DNA from: an uncultured Pseudomonadota bacterium
GTDB taxonomy: Bacteria > Pseudomonadota > Gammaproteobacteria > Ga0077536
NCBI GenBank assembly: GCA_913047675.1
Contig: CAJWTO010000010.1
Coordinates: 1-34,137 of the forward strand
Direction of reading: 5' to 3'
Length of the DNA: 34,137 bases
The notes below the pieces were generated by a model. That model did not search any database. It saw nothing but the letters and a program-made list of their open reading frames with translations, and was not told where the DNA came from. Both the position numbers and the translations under genes were made by a program. Position 1 is the stretch's first letter. Each line of letters begins with the position of its first letter. Positions 1 to 8,662 of this stretch are shown here, piece by piece.

Positions 1-505
1 TCGGAACAAACCCTCTTTTGCCACGTGCTTCTCTTTCTGCTATAGAAAATACCAAAGCCTCAGCAGAATTAAGCAACTCGTTAGCCGAACGGCCTTCAGT
101 ACGAAAGGCGCTTTCTGAGATTTTACCACCGGCACTTATCAGCTCGCGCAACACTGATCTTTCGCGCACAATATCTGCATAAGCCGCTATATTAGCCGCA
201 CTGGGAGTATTCTCAGCCAGTTGCGCAAGGTACGCCATACCACCCACATCCTTCAGTTGCTCTCGCGAATCTAAAAGCTCAGCCAGCGTTACTATATCGT
301 AGGGTTTACTATTTGCCGCAAGATTAAGCACACCATCGTAAATGAGCTTATGATCGTTCCTGTAAAAATCGTCAGATTTTATCCGCTCAGCCACACTGGT
401 ATAGGAGTCATTATCGAGCATTAGACCACCTAGTACCGATTGTTCGGCCTCGATAGAGTGAGGTGGAACCTTCAATGCATCAGTGTCAATATCCGAAATA
501 TCCAT
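1..505 (-). CDS. dnaB: Replicative DNA helicase DnaB, N-terminal part (cut by window edge)
   Basis: This is the 5' part of the hexameric helicase that unwinds DNA at the replication fork. The ATG is at 503-505 on the minus strand and the frame stays open to base 1, giving about 168 residues. The translation starts MDISDID and soon reads PPHSIEAEQSVLGGLM, the typical start of the DnaB N-terminal domain. Later segments such as DDFYRNDHKLIY and ENTPSAANIAAYADIV also fit that domain. The RecA-like ATPase domain lies outside the window. It sits downstream of rplI, a common gammaproteobacterial arrangement. The identification is from remembered family motifs and is strong. Confidence 0.95.
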   Translation of the reverse strand, partial: MDISDIDTDALKVPPHSIEAEQSVLGGLMLDNDSYTSVAERIKSDDFYRNDHKLIYDGVLNLAANSKPYDIVTLAELLDSREQLKDVGGMAYLAQLAENTPSAANIAAYADIVRERSVLRELISAGGKISESAFRTEGRSANELLNSAEALVFSIAEREARGKRGFVP

Positions 506-584
506 TTGGCCGCACTCTCGTCATTAGGTTACAAGCACATACGCTTCCTTCGACACTAAAGGTACCATTTAAATCAGAGCGAAG

Positions 585-1049
585 TTAGGTGTTTTGTTCA
601 CCCTCAGCAGCTACAATATGCACCTTAACGTTCACGCTTAAGTCCGCATTTAGATAAATGGCGACGTCGTATTCTCCAATTTCCCGTATAGGACCATCAG
701 GGAGACGAATTTCGCTTTTACTTACTTCATTACCGGTTTCGCTTACCGCGCCCGCGATTTCCGCACCACCAACAGAGCCAAATAATTTACCCTCTGTACC
801 AGCATTAGCAGTTATCGTAATCTCTACAGCCGATAGCGCTTCTTTTCGTGCTTCGGCGAGTGCAATCCCCTCAGATTGGACCTTTTCAAACTCTGCTCTT
901 TTTTCTTCGAACTCCGCTATGTTATCCGCGGTAGCAGGCACTGCTTTTTTCTGCGGGATAAGATAATTCCTACCATATCCAGGTTTTACATTAACCTTAT
1001 CGCCCAGATCTCCTAAGCGATGCAATTTTTCCAATAAAATAACTTCCAT
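585..1049 (-). CDS. rplI: 50S ribosomal protein L9
   Basis: L9 binds 23S rRNA near the base of the L1 stalk and helps keep the reading frame. The product has 154 residues, close to the usual 148-150. It begins MEVILLEKLHRLGDLGDKVNVK, followed by PGYGRNYLIP, the conserved N-terminal rRNA-binding lobe. A helical linker of about 30 residues and a C-terminal domain containing GKLFGSV follow. The ATG has a purine-rich site (AGGAAGAGAG) just upstream. It is the last ribosomal protein gene of the rpsF-rpsR operon, with the DUF2232 membrane gene between rpsR and rplI. Confidence 0.97.
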   Translation of the reverse strand: MEVILLEKLHRLGDLGDKVNVKPGYGRNYLIPQKKAVPATADNIAEFEEKRAEFEKVQSEGIALAEARKEALSAVEITITANAGTEGKLFGSVGGAEIAGAVSETGNEVSKSEIRLPDGPIREIGEYDVAIYLNADLSVNVKVHIVAAEGEQNT

Positions 1050-1125
1050 CCTATCTCTCTTCCTTTAACCAATTCTAAGTAACAAAACAGTCTTTTGTCG
1101 AAGTTCTCACACTATAATAACCTGT

Positions 1126-2028
1126 TTAAGAAACTTTAGCTCGCCGAAAATCGGCCAAGCTATCCGCAACTCCAGTTGTAGCGAGGACTAGACCTGCCAA
1201 CTGCGGTACTATTGCCAACAGCAAATAAAGACCAATTAACCAGCCGACAGGCAAATTATTTGTATAAATCTTTGCATGAACTACCGCTAACCCCTGAAAC
1301 GAAAACAGCAAAACTAAAATTATAAAACAATCTGTCACAAAAGCGACGTCAAAATTAGCGACCGTATTTAAAGCAACCATTAATCCAGCTATAGCTACTC
1401 CGTACAGAGCGCTTTTAGGCATTCTCACAGCTCTAAATTCAAAACCGAAACCACCGGAGTTATACAATTCTGATTGCCACCACCTCGCCAGAAAAATAAT
1501 TGCTGTATAAGAAAGAAATATCAGAACCAAAAAGATATGCTGCATCTGTGAAGACATTTGCATTATAGCTTGTTCACTTAGAATTGATCCGTTAGCCTCC
1601 TGCAACGCATTGAAAATCGGACTAATCTGCTGATACCAGAATTGTTCAACATCACCAGTTGAGATCCTAAACACTAAAGAAAATAAAATTAGGCCACAAG
1701 CGACTATTAGTAACGGTAAGGCTTGATTACTCGAGCCATCTAAAGCCACTCCAAGTAATACGGGCAACCCCAAAACTACAACACCTATGTATAGTGCGGT
1801 GAATGGGACATGACCGGTCATAAAAAACTGAAACAAACTAAAGAAAATGACCGATGTGAATGCAAGCTTCAAACCCGCCAACCAACCAACTCGCATAGTC
1901 ACTAAGGAAACTATGGAACCACTAATAACACCAAAAATGCTTATTACAGTCGAACATATCAGACCTAAAACAGTGAGCGCTACTGCATGCCAGTGTCCCC
2001 GCATTGCAAAACGAGCTACAGCGCGCAT
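1126..2028 (-). CDS. DUF2232-type polytopic membrane protein between rpsR and rplI
   Basis: A 300-residue integral membrane protein with about eight hydrophobic segments, for example around residues 15-45, 50-75, 75-100, 165-185, 205-225, 230-250 and 260-285. No catalytic motif is evident. In many gammaproteobacteria an uncharacterised DUF2232 (YybS-like) membrane protein lies between rpsR and rplI, and position, size and hydropathy all fit that. The family assignment therefore rests on context plus character, not on a motif. Its function is unknown. The start is taken at the ATG ending at 2028; an internal ATG eight codons later is also possible. Confidence 0.75.
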   Translation of the reverse strand: MRAVARFAMRGHWHAVALTVLGLICSTVISIFGVISGSIVSLVTMRVGWLAGLKLAFTSVIFFSLFQFFMTGHVPFTALYIGVVVLGLPVLLGVALDGSSNQALPLLIVACGLILFSLVFRISTGDVEQFWYQQISPIFNALQEANGSILSEQAIMQMSSQMQHIFLVLIFLSYTAIIFLARWWQSELYNSGGFGFEFRAVRMPKSALYGVAIAGLMVALNTVANFDVAFVTDCFIILVLLFSFQGLAVVHAKIYTNNLPVGWLIGLYLLLAIVPQLAGLVLATTGVADSLADFRRAKVS

Positions 2029-2053
2029 AACTAATTAAGTCTCCTAACCCTAA

Positions 2054-2278
2054 CTAGTGGGCATCACAATAGGGGATGAGCGCCAGGTAACGTGCGTGCT
2101 TAATCGCGGTCGACAATTGACGTTGGAAATGTGGCTTAGTTCCCGAAATTCTACTGGGAACAATCTTACCATTTTCGGTCAAAGACCCTCTCAGAGTTGC
2201 TAAATCTTTATAATCAATAGTCTCAAAGCCCTCGGCGGTGAATTTACAAAATCTGCGCCTTCTAACAAACTTAGCCAT
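2054..2278 (-). CDS. rpsR: 30S ribosomal protein S18
   Basis: S18 is a small-subunit protein that binds 16S rRNA as a heterodimer with S6. The product is 74 residues, the normal length. The basic start [17 protein letters not shown], the central segment [20 protein letters not shown] and the ending [12 protein letters not shown] are all diagnostic. It begins two bases after the rpsF stop, so the two genes are very likely translationally coupled. Confidence 0.98.
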   Translation of the reverse strand: MAKFVRRRRFCKFTAEGFETIDYKDLATLRGSLTENGKIVPSRISGTKPHFQRQLSTAIKHARYLALIPYCDAH

Positions 2279-2280
2279 AT

Positions 2281-2790
2281 CTAATTCTCCTTCTCTACTT
2301 CTTCGTCAACTTCGACCTCATGCGAAGACTCGATGACCTCATCTTCTGACTCAACAGGATCCTCGATTGATGGCGTCGACTCGTCCGAAGCAACTACTGG
2401 CTCTCGGGCCTCAAGGCTATCATTACGGGGTGCATGATCACGCTCTCGGCCATCTTTACCGGTATTTTCTTCTTTTGACTGCGCGATCGGCGAAGGCTCA
2501 GTGATCGCTTTTTTACGAGCTAAAACTAAGTTTCTAAGAACAGCATCATTAAAGCGAAACGCTGTCTTCAATTCTTCGAGAGCTTCCATATCACATTCAA
2601 TATTCATCAAAACATAATGCGCTTTGTGAATTTTATTAATCGGATATGCTAGCTGACGCCGGCCCCAGTCTTCTAATCTATGTATTGTGCCTTTCTTGCT
2701 TTCAATGATCGCGCGATACCGATCAACCATTGCTGCGGTTTGTTCACTCTGATCAGGGTGAACTAAGAATACTATCTCATAATGTCTCAT
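2281..2790 (-). CDS. rpsF: 30S ribosomal protein S6 with long acidic C-terminal tail
   Basis: S6 pairs with S18 on the 16S rRNA platform. I place the start at the ATG at 2788-2790 ([15 protein letters not shown]), because an AAGGA site lies about 7 nt upstream and S6 proteins begin this way. A longer open frame to 2847 exists but is not conserved in character. The core occupies residues 1-95 ([21 protein letters not shown] is typical). Residues 96-169 form a low-complexity tail rich in Glu, Asp and Ser, ending [10 protein letters not shown]. coli S6 is about 131-135 residues and its C-terminus receives extra glutamates from RimK, so an encoded tail of about 70 residues is unusually long. Confidence 0.96.
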   Translation of the reverse strand: MRHYEIVFLVHPDQSEQTAAMVDRYRAIIESKKGTIHRLEDWGRRQLAYPINKIHKAHYVLMNIECDMEALEELKTAFRFNDAVLRNLVLARKKAITEPSPIAQSKEENTGKDGRERDHAPRNDSLEAREPVVASDESTPSIEDPVESEDEVIESSHEVEVDEEVEKEN

Positions 2791-2884
2791 TAATACGTCC
2801 TTAAGGTTATAAGCTTCCTGCATCGAATTTCGCGACCAGTGAAGCAAGGATTAAATTTGACGAGGATATAATAAAGGAATACTC

Positions 2885-2902
2885 CCGACTTGGCAAAGTC
2901 GG
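2885..2902 (-). terminator. Hairpin between rlmB and rpsF (weak terminator or attenuator)
   Basis: A perfect 7-bp inverted repeat (CCGACTT / AAGTCGG) with a 4-nt loop lies 18 bases after the rlmB stop and about 95 bases before the rpsF start. The following transcript is only moderately U-rich (AGTATTCCTTTATTATA), so termination may be partial. It could instead be part of the rpsF leader. Confidence 0.4.
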
Positions 2903-2920
2903 TAGCCAACTGAGAGTTGT

Positions 2921-3664
2921 TTAACCGCGTTGGCGTAAAGTCTCAAAGAGGAAGACTGAGGTAGCACTCGCGACATTCAAACTACTGACCTTACCTCGCA
3001 TGGGTATGGTAGCTAGGTGGTCGCAGCGGTCGCGTGTTAGTTTGCGTAATCCTGTCCCCTCATTACCGACGACAATCGCAGTCCCCAGGGTAAAATCAAT
3101 ATCATAAAGTGAAGTAACTTCGTCATCGCATGCACCCGTGACCCAAATATTAGCCGCACAAATTTGTTTTATCGCCACAGCAATATTTGGTACAGGAACC
3201 AAAGTAATGGCATCCAAAGCACCACTCGCAACCCTAGCAACGGTATTGCTTACATGAGCGCTATGATTCGTTGGAAACACCACGCCATCAACTCCGGCAC
3301 CGTCCGCAACTCTAAGACATGCGCCAAAATTTTGAGGGTCTTGTATATTATCCAGGATTAGAATCAATGGAATCCGCTCCCCCTGTGCAATATTCTCTAG
3401 TAAGGTTTTCAGCGTTACTGTACTAGGAGACTTTCGCTTTAAAACAACTCCTTGATGATTCTCCATTCCATAAAGTCTATCGATAGCGTTAGCAGTGACA
3501 ATTTGTACGCTCACGCCTGTTGTTCTGGCTAAATCTATAAGTTCCGCGGCTTTACCAAACTCCAAGCCGCGTCTGACCCATAACTCGACGCACTTTTCTG
3601 GCGCGGCATTCAAAGACGACGACACGGCATGGAAACCACCGACTAGAAGACTATGGTCGGACAT
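2921..3664 (-). CDS. rlmB: 23S rRNA 2'-O-methyltransferase RlmB
   Basis: RlmB is a SPOUT-class enzyme that methylates the ribose of G2251 in the 23S rRNA P-loop. I use the ATG at 3662-3664 (MSDHSLLVGGFHAV), giving 247 residues versus 243 in E. coli; the frame upstream of it lies inside rnr. The N-terminal substrate-binding domain is residues 1-75. The C-terminal knot carries LDNIQDPQNFGACLR, VGNEGTGLR and RGKVSSLNVASATSVF, the three SpoU-family motifs that bind S-adenosylmethionine and include the catalytic Arg/Asn. The start overlaps the 3' end of rnr by 14 bases, the usual rnr-rlmB pairing. Confidence 0.96.
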   Translation of the reverse strand: MSDHSLLVGGFHAVSSSLNAAPEKCVELWVRRGLEFGKAAELIDLARTTGVSVQIVTANAIDRLYGMENHQGVVLKRKSPSTVTLKTLLENIAQGERIPLILILDNIQDPQNFGACLRVADGAGVDGVVFPTNHSAHVSNTVARVASGALDAITLVPVPNIAVAIKQICAANIWVTGACDDEVTSLYDIDFTLGTAIVVGNEGTGLRKLTRDRCDHLATIPMRGKVSSLNVASATSVFLFETLRQRG

Positions 3665-5783
3665 TATTTTTCTTTTTTCTCTTTGTCTGAGATTTAGATC
3701 TTCGAGCCTTCTGCGAAAAAGACACACTTTCTCTATTAGCCCTAACGCCTTTCTTACGGCCACTCGAAATTACTAAATCTATTTTCCTCTCGTCTACTGA
3801 TACACCACTAACAACAACTTTCAATAATTGACCGAGGGAGAATATAGCACCTGACTTCCTACCTCTGAGTGAATGCGCTCCTTCTGAATATATATAATAA
3901 TCTGAAGGTAATGAGGTAACGTGAACAAGCCCTTCTATAAAAATATCAGCAAGCTCTACAAACAAACCAAAATCGGTAGTTGCCGTGACTAGTCCTGAAA
4001 ACTCTTCGCCAATTTTGTCTCGCATGTACTGACATTTTAGATACGCAATGACATCGCGTGATGCCAGTTCTGCGCGCCGCTCAAAGTTAGAACATTGTAA
4101 CGCCAATTCTTCGACATCTTTCTTATCTTGTGTAGCTCCTCCCGATTTGATAGCCCGATGGACCATCAAGTCTGGGTAGCGCCTTATCGGGGAAGTGAAA
4201 TGCGTATATGAGTCCAACCCTAAACCAAAATGGCCAGAGTTTTTTTCACTATAAGCAGCCAGCTTTAAACTGCGAAGCACCATGGTTTCAATTACCCGTC
4301 GCTCTTTTCTATCTTTGGCAACTTTTAAAACGGATGCATAATGACGAGATTCTAGTTTTTCGGTCACACCGAGATTGATACCCATCAACTTAAGGAAAGC
4401 GGTCAATGCCTGAACTTTCTCCTCTCCAGGCAACTCATGAACCCTGAACAAAGAGTTACTATTTTTCTCTAACAAAAAATTAGCAGCGACTGTATTAGCC
4501 GCGATCATACATTCTTCAATAATCTTGTGAGCATCTACTCTAACACTCGCCTCAATATTTTCAATCTCTCCCCTAGAGTTAAGAGTAAACTTTGGCTCCA
4601 CCGTACCTATCTCCAGCGCCCCTCTTCTATCTTTTGCTTTCTTGAATGAATCAAATACTTGATATAAACCTAGTAAGTTATTTTTGGCCGCTAGCGAGGT
4701 AGTTCCCAAGGCATGTTCGTCTCCATCCAGCCAATCTTGCACGTCCTCATAAATTAATCGCGCATGTGAACAAATAATGCCTGAATAAAATTCCGAACTA
4801 ATAATTTTACCAGCGGGTGTAACCACCATTTCACACACTAGTACCAAACGATCCTCGTTGGGCACTAACGAACATATTCCATTGGACAACTCTTCAGGAA
4901 GCATCGGAACCACTCGATCAGGAAAATACACTGACGTGCCCCTATCCCTAGCTTCATTATCTATAAAAGAATCAGGTAGTACGTAATGTGACACATCTGC
5001 TATCGCAACATATAACTTTTTATTTCCAGCAGCGCTTTGGACAAAAACAGCATCATCAAAATCCTGAGCATCTGCACCATCAATCGTTACAAAAGCTAGA
5101 TCTCTCAGATCACGGCGAGTCGCAAACTCTGTCTCTTCAATATGTCTGGCTATCTTGGTTACTTCTGTCACCACAGGTTTCGACCATTTATAGGGCAACT
5201 GATGTTTACGAATAACTAGATCAACTTCTCCACTAGGGGATAGGGCATCTCCCAAAACTTCGTTTACTTCACCAATGGGACCTGAAACTCTAGTAGGTTG
5301 AGTCACTATTACCACATTGACTAGAGCACCATTAACCACGTCAGCCAGCTTCTGTTTTAGGACTATTTTCTGGCTTATCCGTCGATCCTTAGCTTTGACG
5401 TACGCAACACTTTTTTCTTCAAAATATTCACCGATAAATTCTGTGGCTCCTCGTTCCAGCACTTCAACTAGTTTACCGGACGGTCTACTCTTCTTATCCT
5501 TACCTATTAATTTCACAAGAACTGTGTCGCCATGAAAAACACAGCGAGCCTCTTTCTGTCCCAGATAAATATCTGCCCCCCCAGACTCAGGTCTTACGAA
5601 TGCGTACCCATCACGATGAGCTAAAACAGAACCACTAACTAACTCAGAATACCTATCTATCTCATACTTCAGCTTTTTGTTTTGGATCAGTTGACCATCC
5701 CGCACCATAGCTTTCAAACGCATGCCTAACGCACTGCTTAACTTCTTTTTCTCTAGACCCAAACTTTTACTAATATCACGCAA
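3651..5783 (-). CDS. rnr: Ribonuclease R (3'-5' exoribonuclease)
   Basis: RNase R degrades structured RNA and acts in rRNA and tmRNA-linked quality control. Counting from the TTG at 5781-5783, the product has 710 residues. It contains cold-shock-like domains, the RNB catalytic domain with TIDGADAQDFDDA (residues 233-245, holding the metal-binding Asps), and SYTHFTSPIRRYPDL. A C-terminal S1 domain (about 590-675) is followed by a Lys/Arg-rich tail. The 5' end is uncertain: the frame stays open without ATG, GTG or TTG to 5885. The extra codons encode NLPSRSDIREVIERASRPVGL, which continues the expected N-terminal winged-helix region. The true start is thus probably a rare codon such as ATA at 5867 or CTG at 5858. 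Confidence 0.94.
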   Translation of the reverse strand: MRDISKSLGLEKKKLSSALGMRLKAMVRDGQLIQNKKLKYEIDRYSELVSGSVLAHRDGYAFVRPESGGADIYLGQKEARCVFHGDTVLVKLIGKDKKSRPSGKLVEVLERGATEFIGEYFEEKSVAYVKAKDRRISQKIVLKQKLADVVNGALVNVVIVTQPTRVSGPIGEVNEVLGDALSPSGEVDLVIRKHQLPYKWSKPVVTEVTKIARHIEETEFATRRDLRDLAFVTIDGADAQDFDDAVFVQSAAGNKKLYVAIADVSHYVLPDSFIDNEARDRGTSVYFPDRVVPMLPEELSNGICSLVPNEDRLVLVCEMVVTPAGKIISSEFYSGIICSHARLIYEDVQDWLDGDEHALGTTSLAAKNNLLGLYQVFDSFKKAKDRRGALEIGTVEPKFTLNSRGEIENIEASVRVDAHKIIEECMIAANTVAANFLLEKNSNSLFRVHELPGEEKVQALTAFLKLMGINLGVTEKLESRHYASVLKVAKDRKERRVIETMVLRSLKLAAYSEKNSGHFGLGLDSYTHFTSPIRRYPDLMVHRAIKSGGATQDKKDVEELALQCSNFERRAELASRDVIAYLKCQYMRDKIGEEFSGLVTATTDFGLFVELADIFIEGLVHVTSLPSDYYIYSEGAHSLRGRKSGAIFSLGQLLKVVVSGVSVDERKIDLVISSGRKKGVRANRESVSFSQKARRSKSQTKRKKKNNVRP

Positions 5784-5948
5784 ACCAACAGGCCTACTAG
5801 CGCGCTCTATTACCTCCCGTATGTCACTCCGGGATGGTAAATTCTCATGATACTTCAGTATTTTTATTTGATGTCTCTCGAAAATTTATACAAAACTATT
5901 TGACTCGTGCTTAACTACTCGCTAGATTGCGCTTCCGTAACAACACAA

Positions 5949-6035
<87 letters not shown>

Positions 6036-6100
6036 TGCAAGAACCAAATGTTTCTCCAGCTAATCCTTCCACTTAGCGAGAGATACCTAATATACACTAT

Positions 6101-6547
6101 TTAAGACGAGCCTGTTTGGGAGTCCCATAAACCTTGAGCCTGCTCCCATCCAACAACTGCTCTTGGACTACCGTCATCATTAGTAAACTGCAGAGGTCCC
6201 ATGAACGTCATGTAAAACTGACTCTCCACCGGAAAGTACGTCTTGTCGTGCTGCGCTCCGCAAGATTCGTACCCATAACCCAACTCTAGTGCCGTGGCGC
6301 CACCATCTTCAGTTCCGCCTCTGACCTCCATTTTCCCCTTGGTAAGAAGATACTCACCCGGCCCAACATGGATATGACGATCAAAAGAAGAGCCTTCTGG
6401 ACAGTCAAAGATAGCAGTCCAAGCACCCATCTCAGGTGACGTATGTAACAATTTCCACCGAATCCCTCCTTTCGAAAAGGCATCAGGAAATGGTTGCCAA
6501 CTTATTTCGTCGATCTGAACATAATCTTCCTTAATTTTAGCCTTCAT
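6101..6547 (-). CDS. Cupin-domain protein (ChrR/acetylacetone-dioxygenase-like)
   Basis: A single-domain cupin of 148 residues. I chose the ATG at 6545-6547 (MKAKIKEDYVQIDEISWQPF), because a GGGAGA site lies 7 bases upstream; the longer open frame to 6652 has no such support. Motif 1 is FDRHIHVGPGEYLLTKGKME, which gives the HxH...E metal ligands of the first cupin motif. The second motif is less clear, around GAQHDKTYFPVESQFYM. Such proteins bind Fe or Zn and include dioxygenases and anti-sigma-factor sensors; the substrate cannot be told here. It is convergent with tRNA-Leu and divergent from the lipid locus, so a link to either is not evident. Confidence 0.7.
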   Translation of the reverse strand: MKAKIKEDYVQIDEISWQPFPDAFSKGGIRWKLLHTSPEMGAWTAIFDCPEGSSFDRHIHVGPGEYLLTKGKMEVRGGTEDGGATALELGYGYESCGAQHDKTYFPVESQFYMTFMGPLQFTNDDGSPRAVVGWEQAQGLWDSQTGSS

Positions 6548-6673
6548 TCGAACAATCTCCCTAAATTTATATTCATATAAAGTCATTAATAAACTAAAAC
6601 TAGCACCTCGCACGTCAATATGCGATAAATTTATCGGCAAGTGAAAACGCAATTCAAGTAATAATTTTTAGCA

Positions 6674-6679
6674 TATAAT
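6674..6679 (+). promoter_or_regulatory. Candidate -10 box upstream of the plus-strand lipid operon
   Basis: A consensus TATAAT lies 41 bases before the ATG at 6721. No good -35 is seen at normal spacing; TTCAAG at 6653-6658 is a weak match with a 15-bp spacer. The region is very AT-rich, so a chance match is possible. Confidence 0.35.
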
Positions 6680-6720
6680 CTTAAAATTGCAAAACTCCGT
6701 AGCTCTGGCGCTAAATTATT

Positions 6721-7863
6721 ATGATAAAAATTGCCGAAGTAAAAACTAAAAAACACTTGAACGATTTCATTAAGGTTCCTTGGTCTATCTATGAGCATGA
6801 TAAAAATTGGGTTCCTCCGTTGATCGTTGAACGAAGGGATGCGCTAAAAGCTAGCCAACCTATTTTCAAGCACTTGGATTGGGCGGGTTGGGTAGCTTAC
6901 GATGAATCAAAACCGATCGCGAGAATTAGTGCTCAAGTTGACCGAGCACATCTCGAATATTATCGAAATACTACAGGTTTCTTTGGAAACTTTGAATCAC
7001 CCAATAACTCTGCAATATCAAAACAACTCTTTCTACTAGCCGAGCAATGGCTATTGAGTAAGGAAATGACTAGGGTAAGAGGTCCTTTTAATTTAAATAT
7101 AAATCAAGAAGTCGGATTGCTAGTCGAAGGTTTTGATACACCACCGTATTTCATGATGACTCATGCAAGAGATTATTACGGTAAGCTTGTAGAAGACTCC
7201 GGTTACGCAAAAGAAATGGATCTGTCTGCTTATTTGATTAGTCCTAAATTCGAACCTCCTAAATTTATGAAAGCGATCCTGAAGCGATTAGAGAGAGATA
7301 TAAGTATTAGTCCGCTGAACAAAAAGGATGTGATGGCAGAATTAGAGACTGTCAGAAACATCTTCAACGACGCTTGGTCTGATAACTGGGGCTTCGTGCC
7401 GTTCGAAAAAGATGAATTTGCTGCCATCGGAAAAGAAATGCTCATGGTAATACCTAACGACTTTATACAAATCGCCCGAATTAATAATGAACCTGTGGCA
7501 TTTATTGTATTACTGCCTAACATTAATGAAGCTATCCAAGACCTAGACGGCAAACTTTTTCCTTTTGGTATATTTAAGCTGATAAAACGACTGAAATTAG
7601 GGTACCCGAAAACTGCACGCATCCCACTCATGGGTGTTAGAAAACGGCTGCAGAATACCAGGTTTGGCCCAGGCTTGGCACTTTCGGTAGTTAATGCGCT
7701 AAGAAAACCAGCAATACGGAAAGGCATAGAGACAGTGGAAATGTCTTGGATCCTCGAAAATAATGCTGGTATGAAAAAAATTATCGATATCCTTGGTGGC
7801 TATCGCTCGAAACACTACCGCGTATACGAAAAGCCACTCACACCTATTTCAACTCACAACTAG
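6721..7863 (+). CDS. GNAT-like N-acyltransferase, probable bacterial ceramide synthase (bCerS-like)
   Basis: A 380-residue soluble protein beginning MIKIAEVKTKKHLNDFIKVPW, then DKNWVPPL, a conserved start in the YghO-like, GNAT-fold family. That family, by recall, includes the Caulobacter bacterial ceramide synthase. ARISAQVD, GFFGNFES, VRGPFNLNIN and GLLVEGFDTPPYFMM are typical segments, and the C-terminal half (about 210-370) resembles an acyltransferase fold. Bacterial ceramide synthase N-acylates the long-chain base (or its oxidised form) with an acyl donor. The spt/acp/reductase/FAAL operon lies 8 kb away in the same locus, which strongly favours this role. It shares an operon with the next two genes (1-bp gap, then overlap). 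Family membership is recalled from sequence character, not from a search. Confidence 0.72.
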   Translation: MIKIAEVKTKKHLNDFIKVPWSIYEHDKNWVPPLIVERRDALKASQPIFKHLDWAGWVAYDESKPIARISAQVDRAHLEYYRNTTGFFGNFESPNNSAISKQLFLLAEQWLLSKEMTRVRGPFNLNINQEVGLLVEGFDTPPYFMMTHARDYYGKLVEDSGYAKEMDLSAYLISPKFEPPKFMKAILKRLERDISISPLNKKDVMAELETVRNIFNDAWSDNWGFVPFEKDEFAAIGKEMLMVIPNDFIQIARINNEPVAFIVLLPNINEAIQDLDGKLFPFGIFKLIKRLKLGYPKTARIPLMGVRKRLQNTRFGPGLALSVVNALRKPAIRKGIETVEMSWILENNAGMKKIIDILGGYRSKHYRVYEKPLTPISTHN

Positions 7864-7864
7864 A

Positions 7865-8662
7865 ATGAGTATTCATAAAATAAAAATACCTTCGGTGATT
7901 CTGGCTGGGGATAGATTAGGCGGAAATAGTTTGGCTCGTATGTTCGGCGTCAAAAATGGAGTTTTAGTCAAGATCCACGGTAAAACCTGCATTCAACGAG
8001 TCTTAGAATCACTGGATCGTTGCGGACACATTTCCGACATGACCATCGTTGGATTAAATGAGCGCAGCAGACTACTAGAAAATTCGCTTCAAAAAGCTAC
8101 TCGTGGCCATAATTGCAAGCGGCTTCCATCCGAGCCAGGGCCTGCCGCAAGTGCGGTAAAAGCTGTTTCGGCCGGAGAACAATATCCCTGCCTACTCACA
8201 ACTGGAGACCATGCACTCCTTCCGTCCGGTACAATATCAGAATTCCTAGAAACAGCACGACATATGAAGGGAGACTTCATCGTTGGCTTGGTCCCATATG
8301 CAAATGTCCAAAAGGCATTCCCCGAGAGCAAGCGGACTCTGTTGAAATTCGCAGAGGGTGTCTTTTGTGGAAGCAACCTATTTCTTATTAAAAACCAAAA
8401 AGGGGTCAGAATCCTAGAGTATTGGCGAAAAGTAGAGACTCTAAGAAAAAAACCCTGGAAAATTTCGCGCAATCTAGGCATTGGATTTCTGATCCGATAT
8501 ATTTTGGGCCGTCTTACCCTCGAGAAGGCACTAAACACAATTTCCAACCATGCCGAAGCGAAGTTACGTCATGCTATCGTCTCGAATCCTCTAGCTGCAA
8601 TAGACATTGACAGCAAAGCTGACTATGACCTTGCCGTCAATTGGTTAACTAATGAAAAATAG
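7865..8662 (+). CDS. MobA-like NTP transferase
   Basis: A 265-residue nucleotidyltransferase-fold protein. The start is the ATG at 7865, one base after the preceding stop; the frame upstream lies inside the previous gene. The N-terminus reads IPSVILAGDRLGGNSLARMFG, a divergent form of the LAGGxSxRMG nucleotide-binding loop. TTGDHALLPSGTISEF contains the GDHxLL metal/nucleotide motif, and IDIDSKADYDLA near the end is typical of MobA/IspD/GlmU-like enzymes. It probably activates a phosphorylated head group or sugar with CTP or GTP; the substrate is not visible. The last 11 bases overlap the hydroxylase gene, so the two are coupled. Confidence 0.72.
   Translation: MSIHKIKIPSVILAGDRLGGNSLARMFGVKNGVLVKIHGKTCIQRVLESLDRCGHISDMTIVGLNERSRLLENSLQKATRGHNCKRLPSEPGPAASAVKAVSAGEQYPCLLTTGDHALLPSGTISEFLETARHMKGDFIVGLVPYANVQKAFPESKRTLLKFAEGVFCGSNLFLIKNQKGVRILEYWRKVETLRKKPWKISRNLGIGFLIRYILGRLTLEKALNTISNHAEAKLRHAIVSNPLAAIDIDSKADYDLAVNWLTNEK

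Noticed and set aside
658-966. Plus-strand frame of 102 codons opposite rplI
   Set aside because: It is antisense to a certain ribosomal protein gene and has no recognisable protein character.
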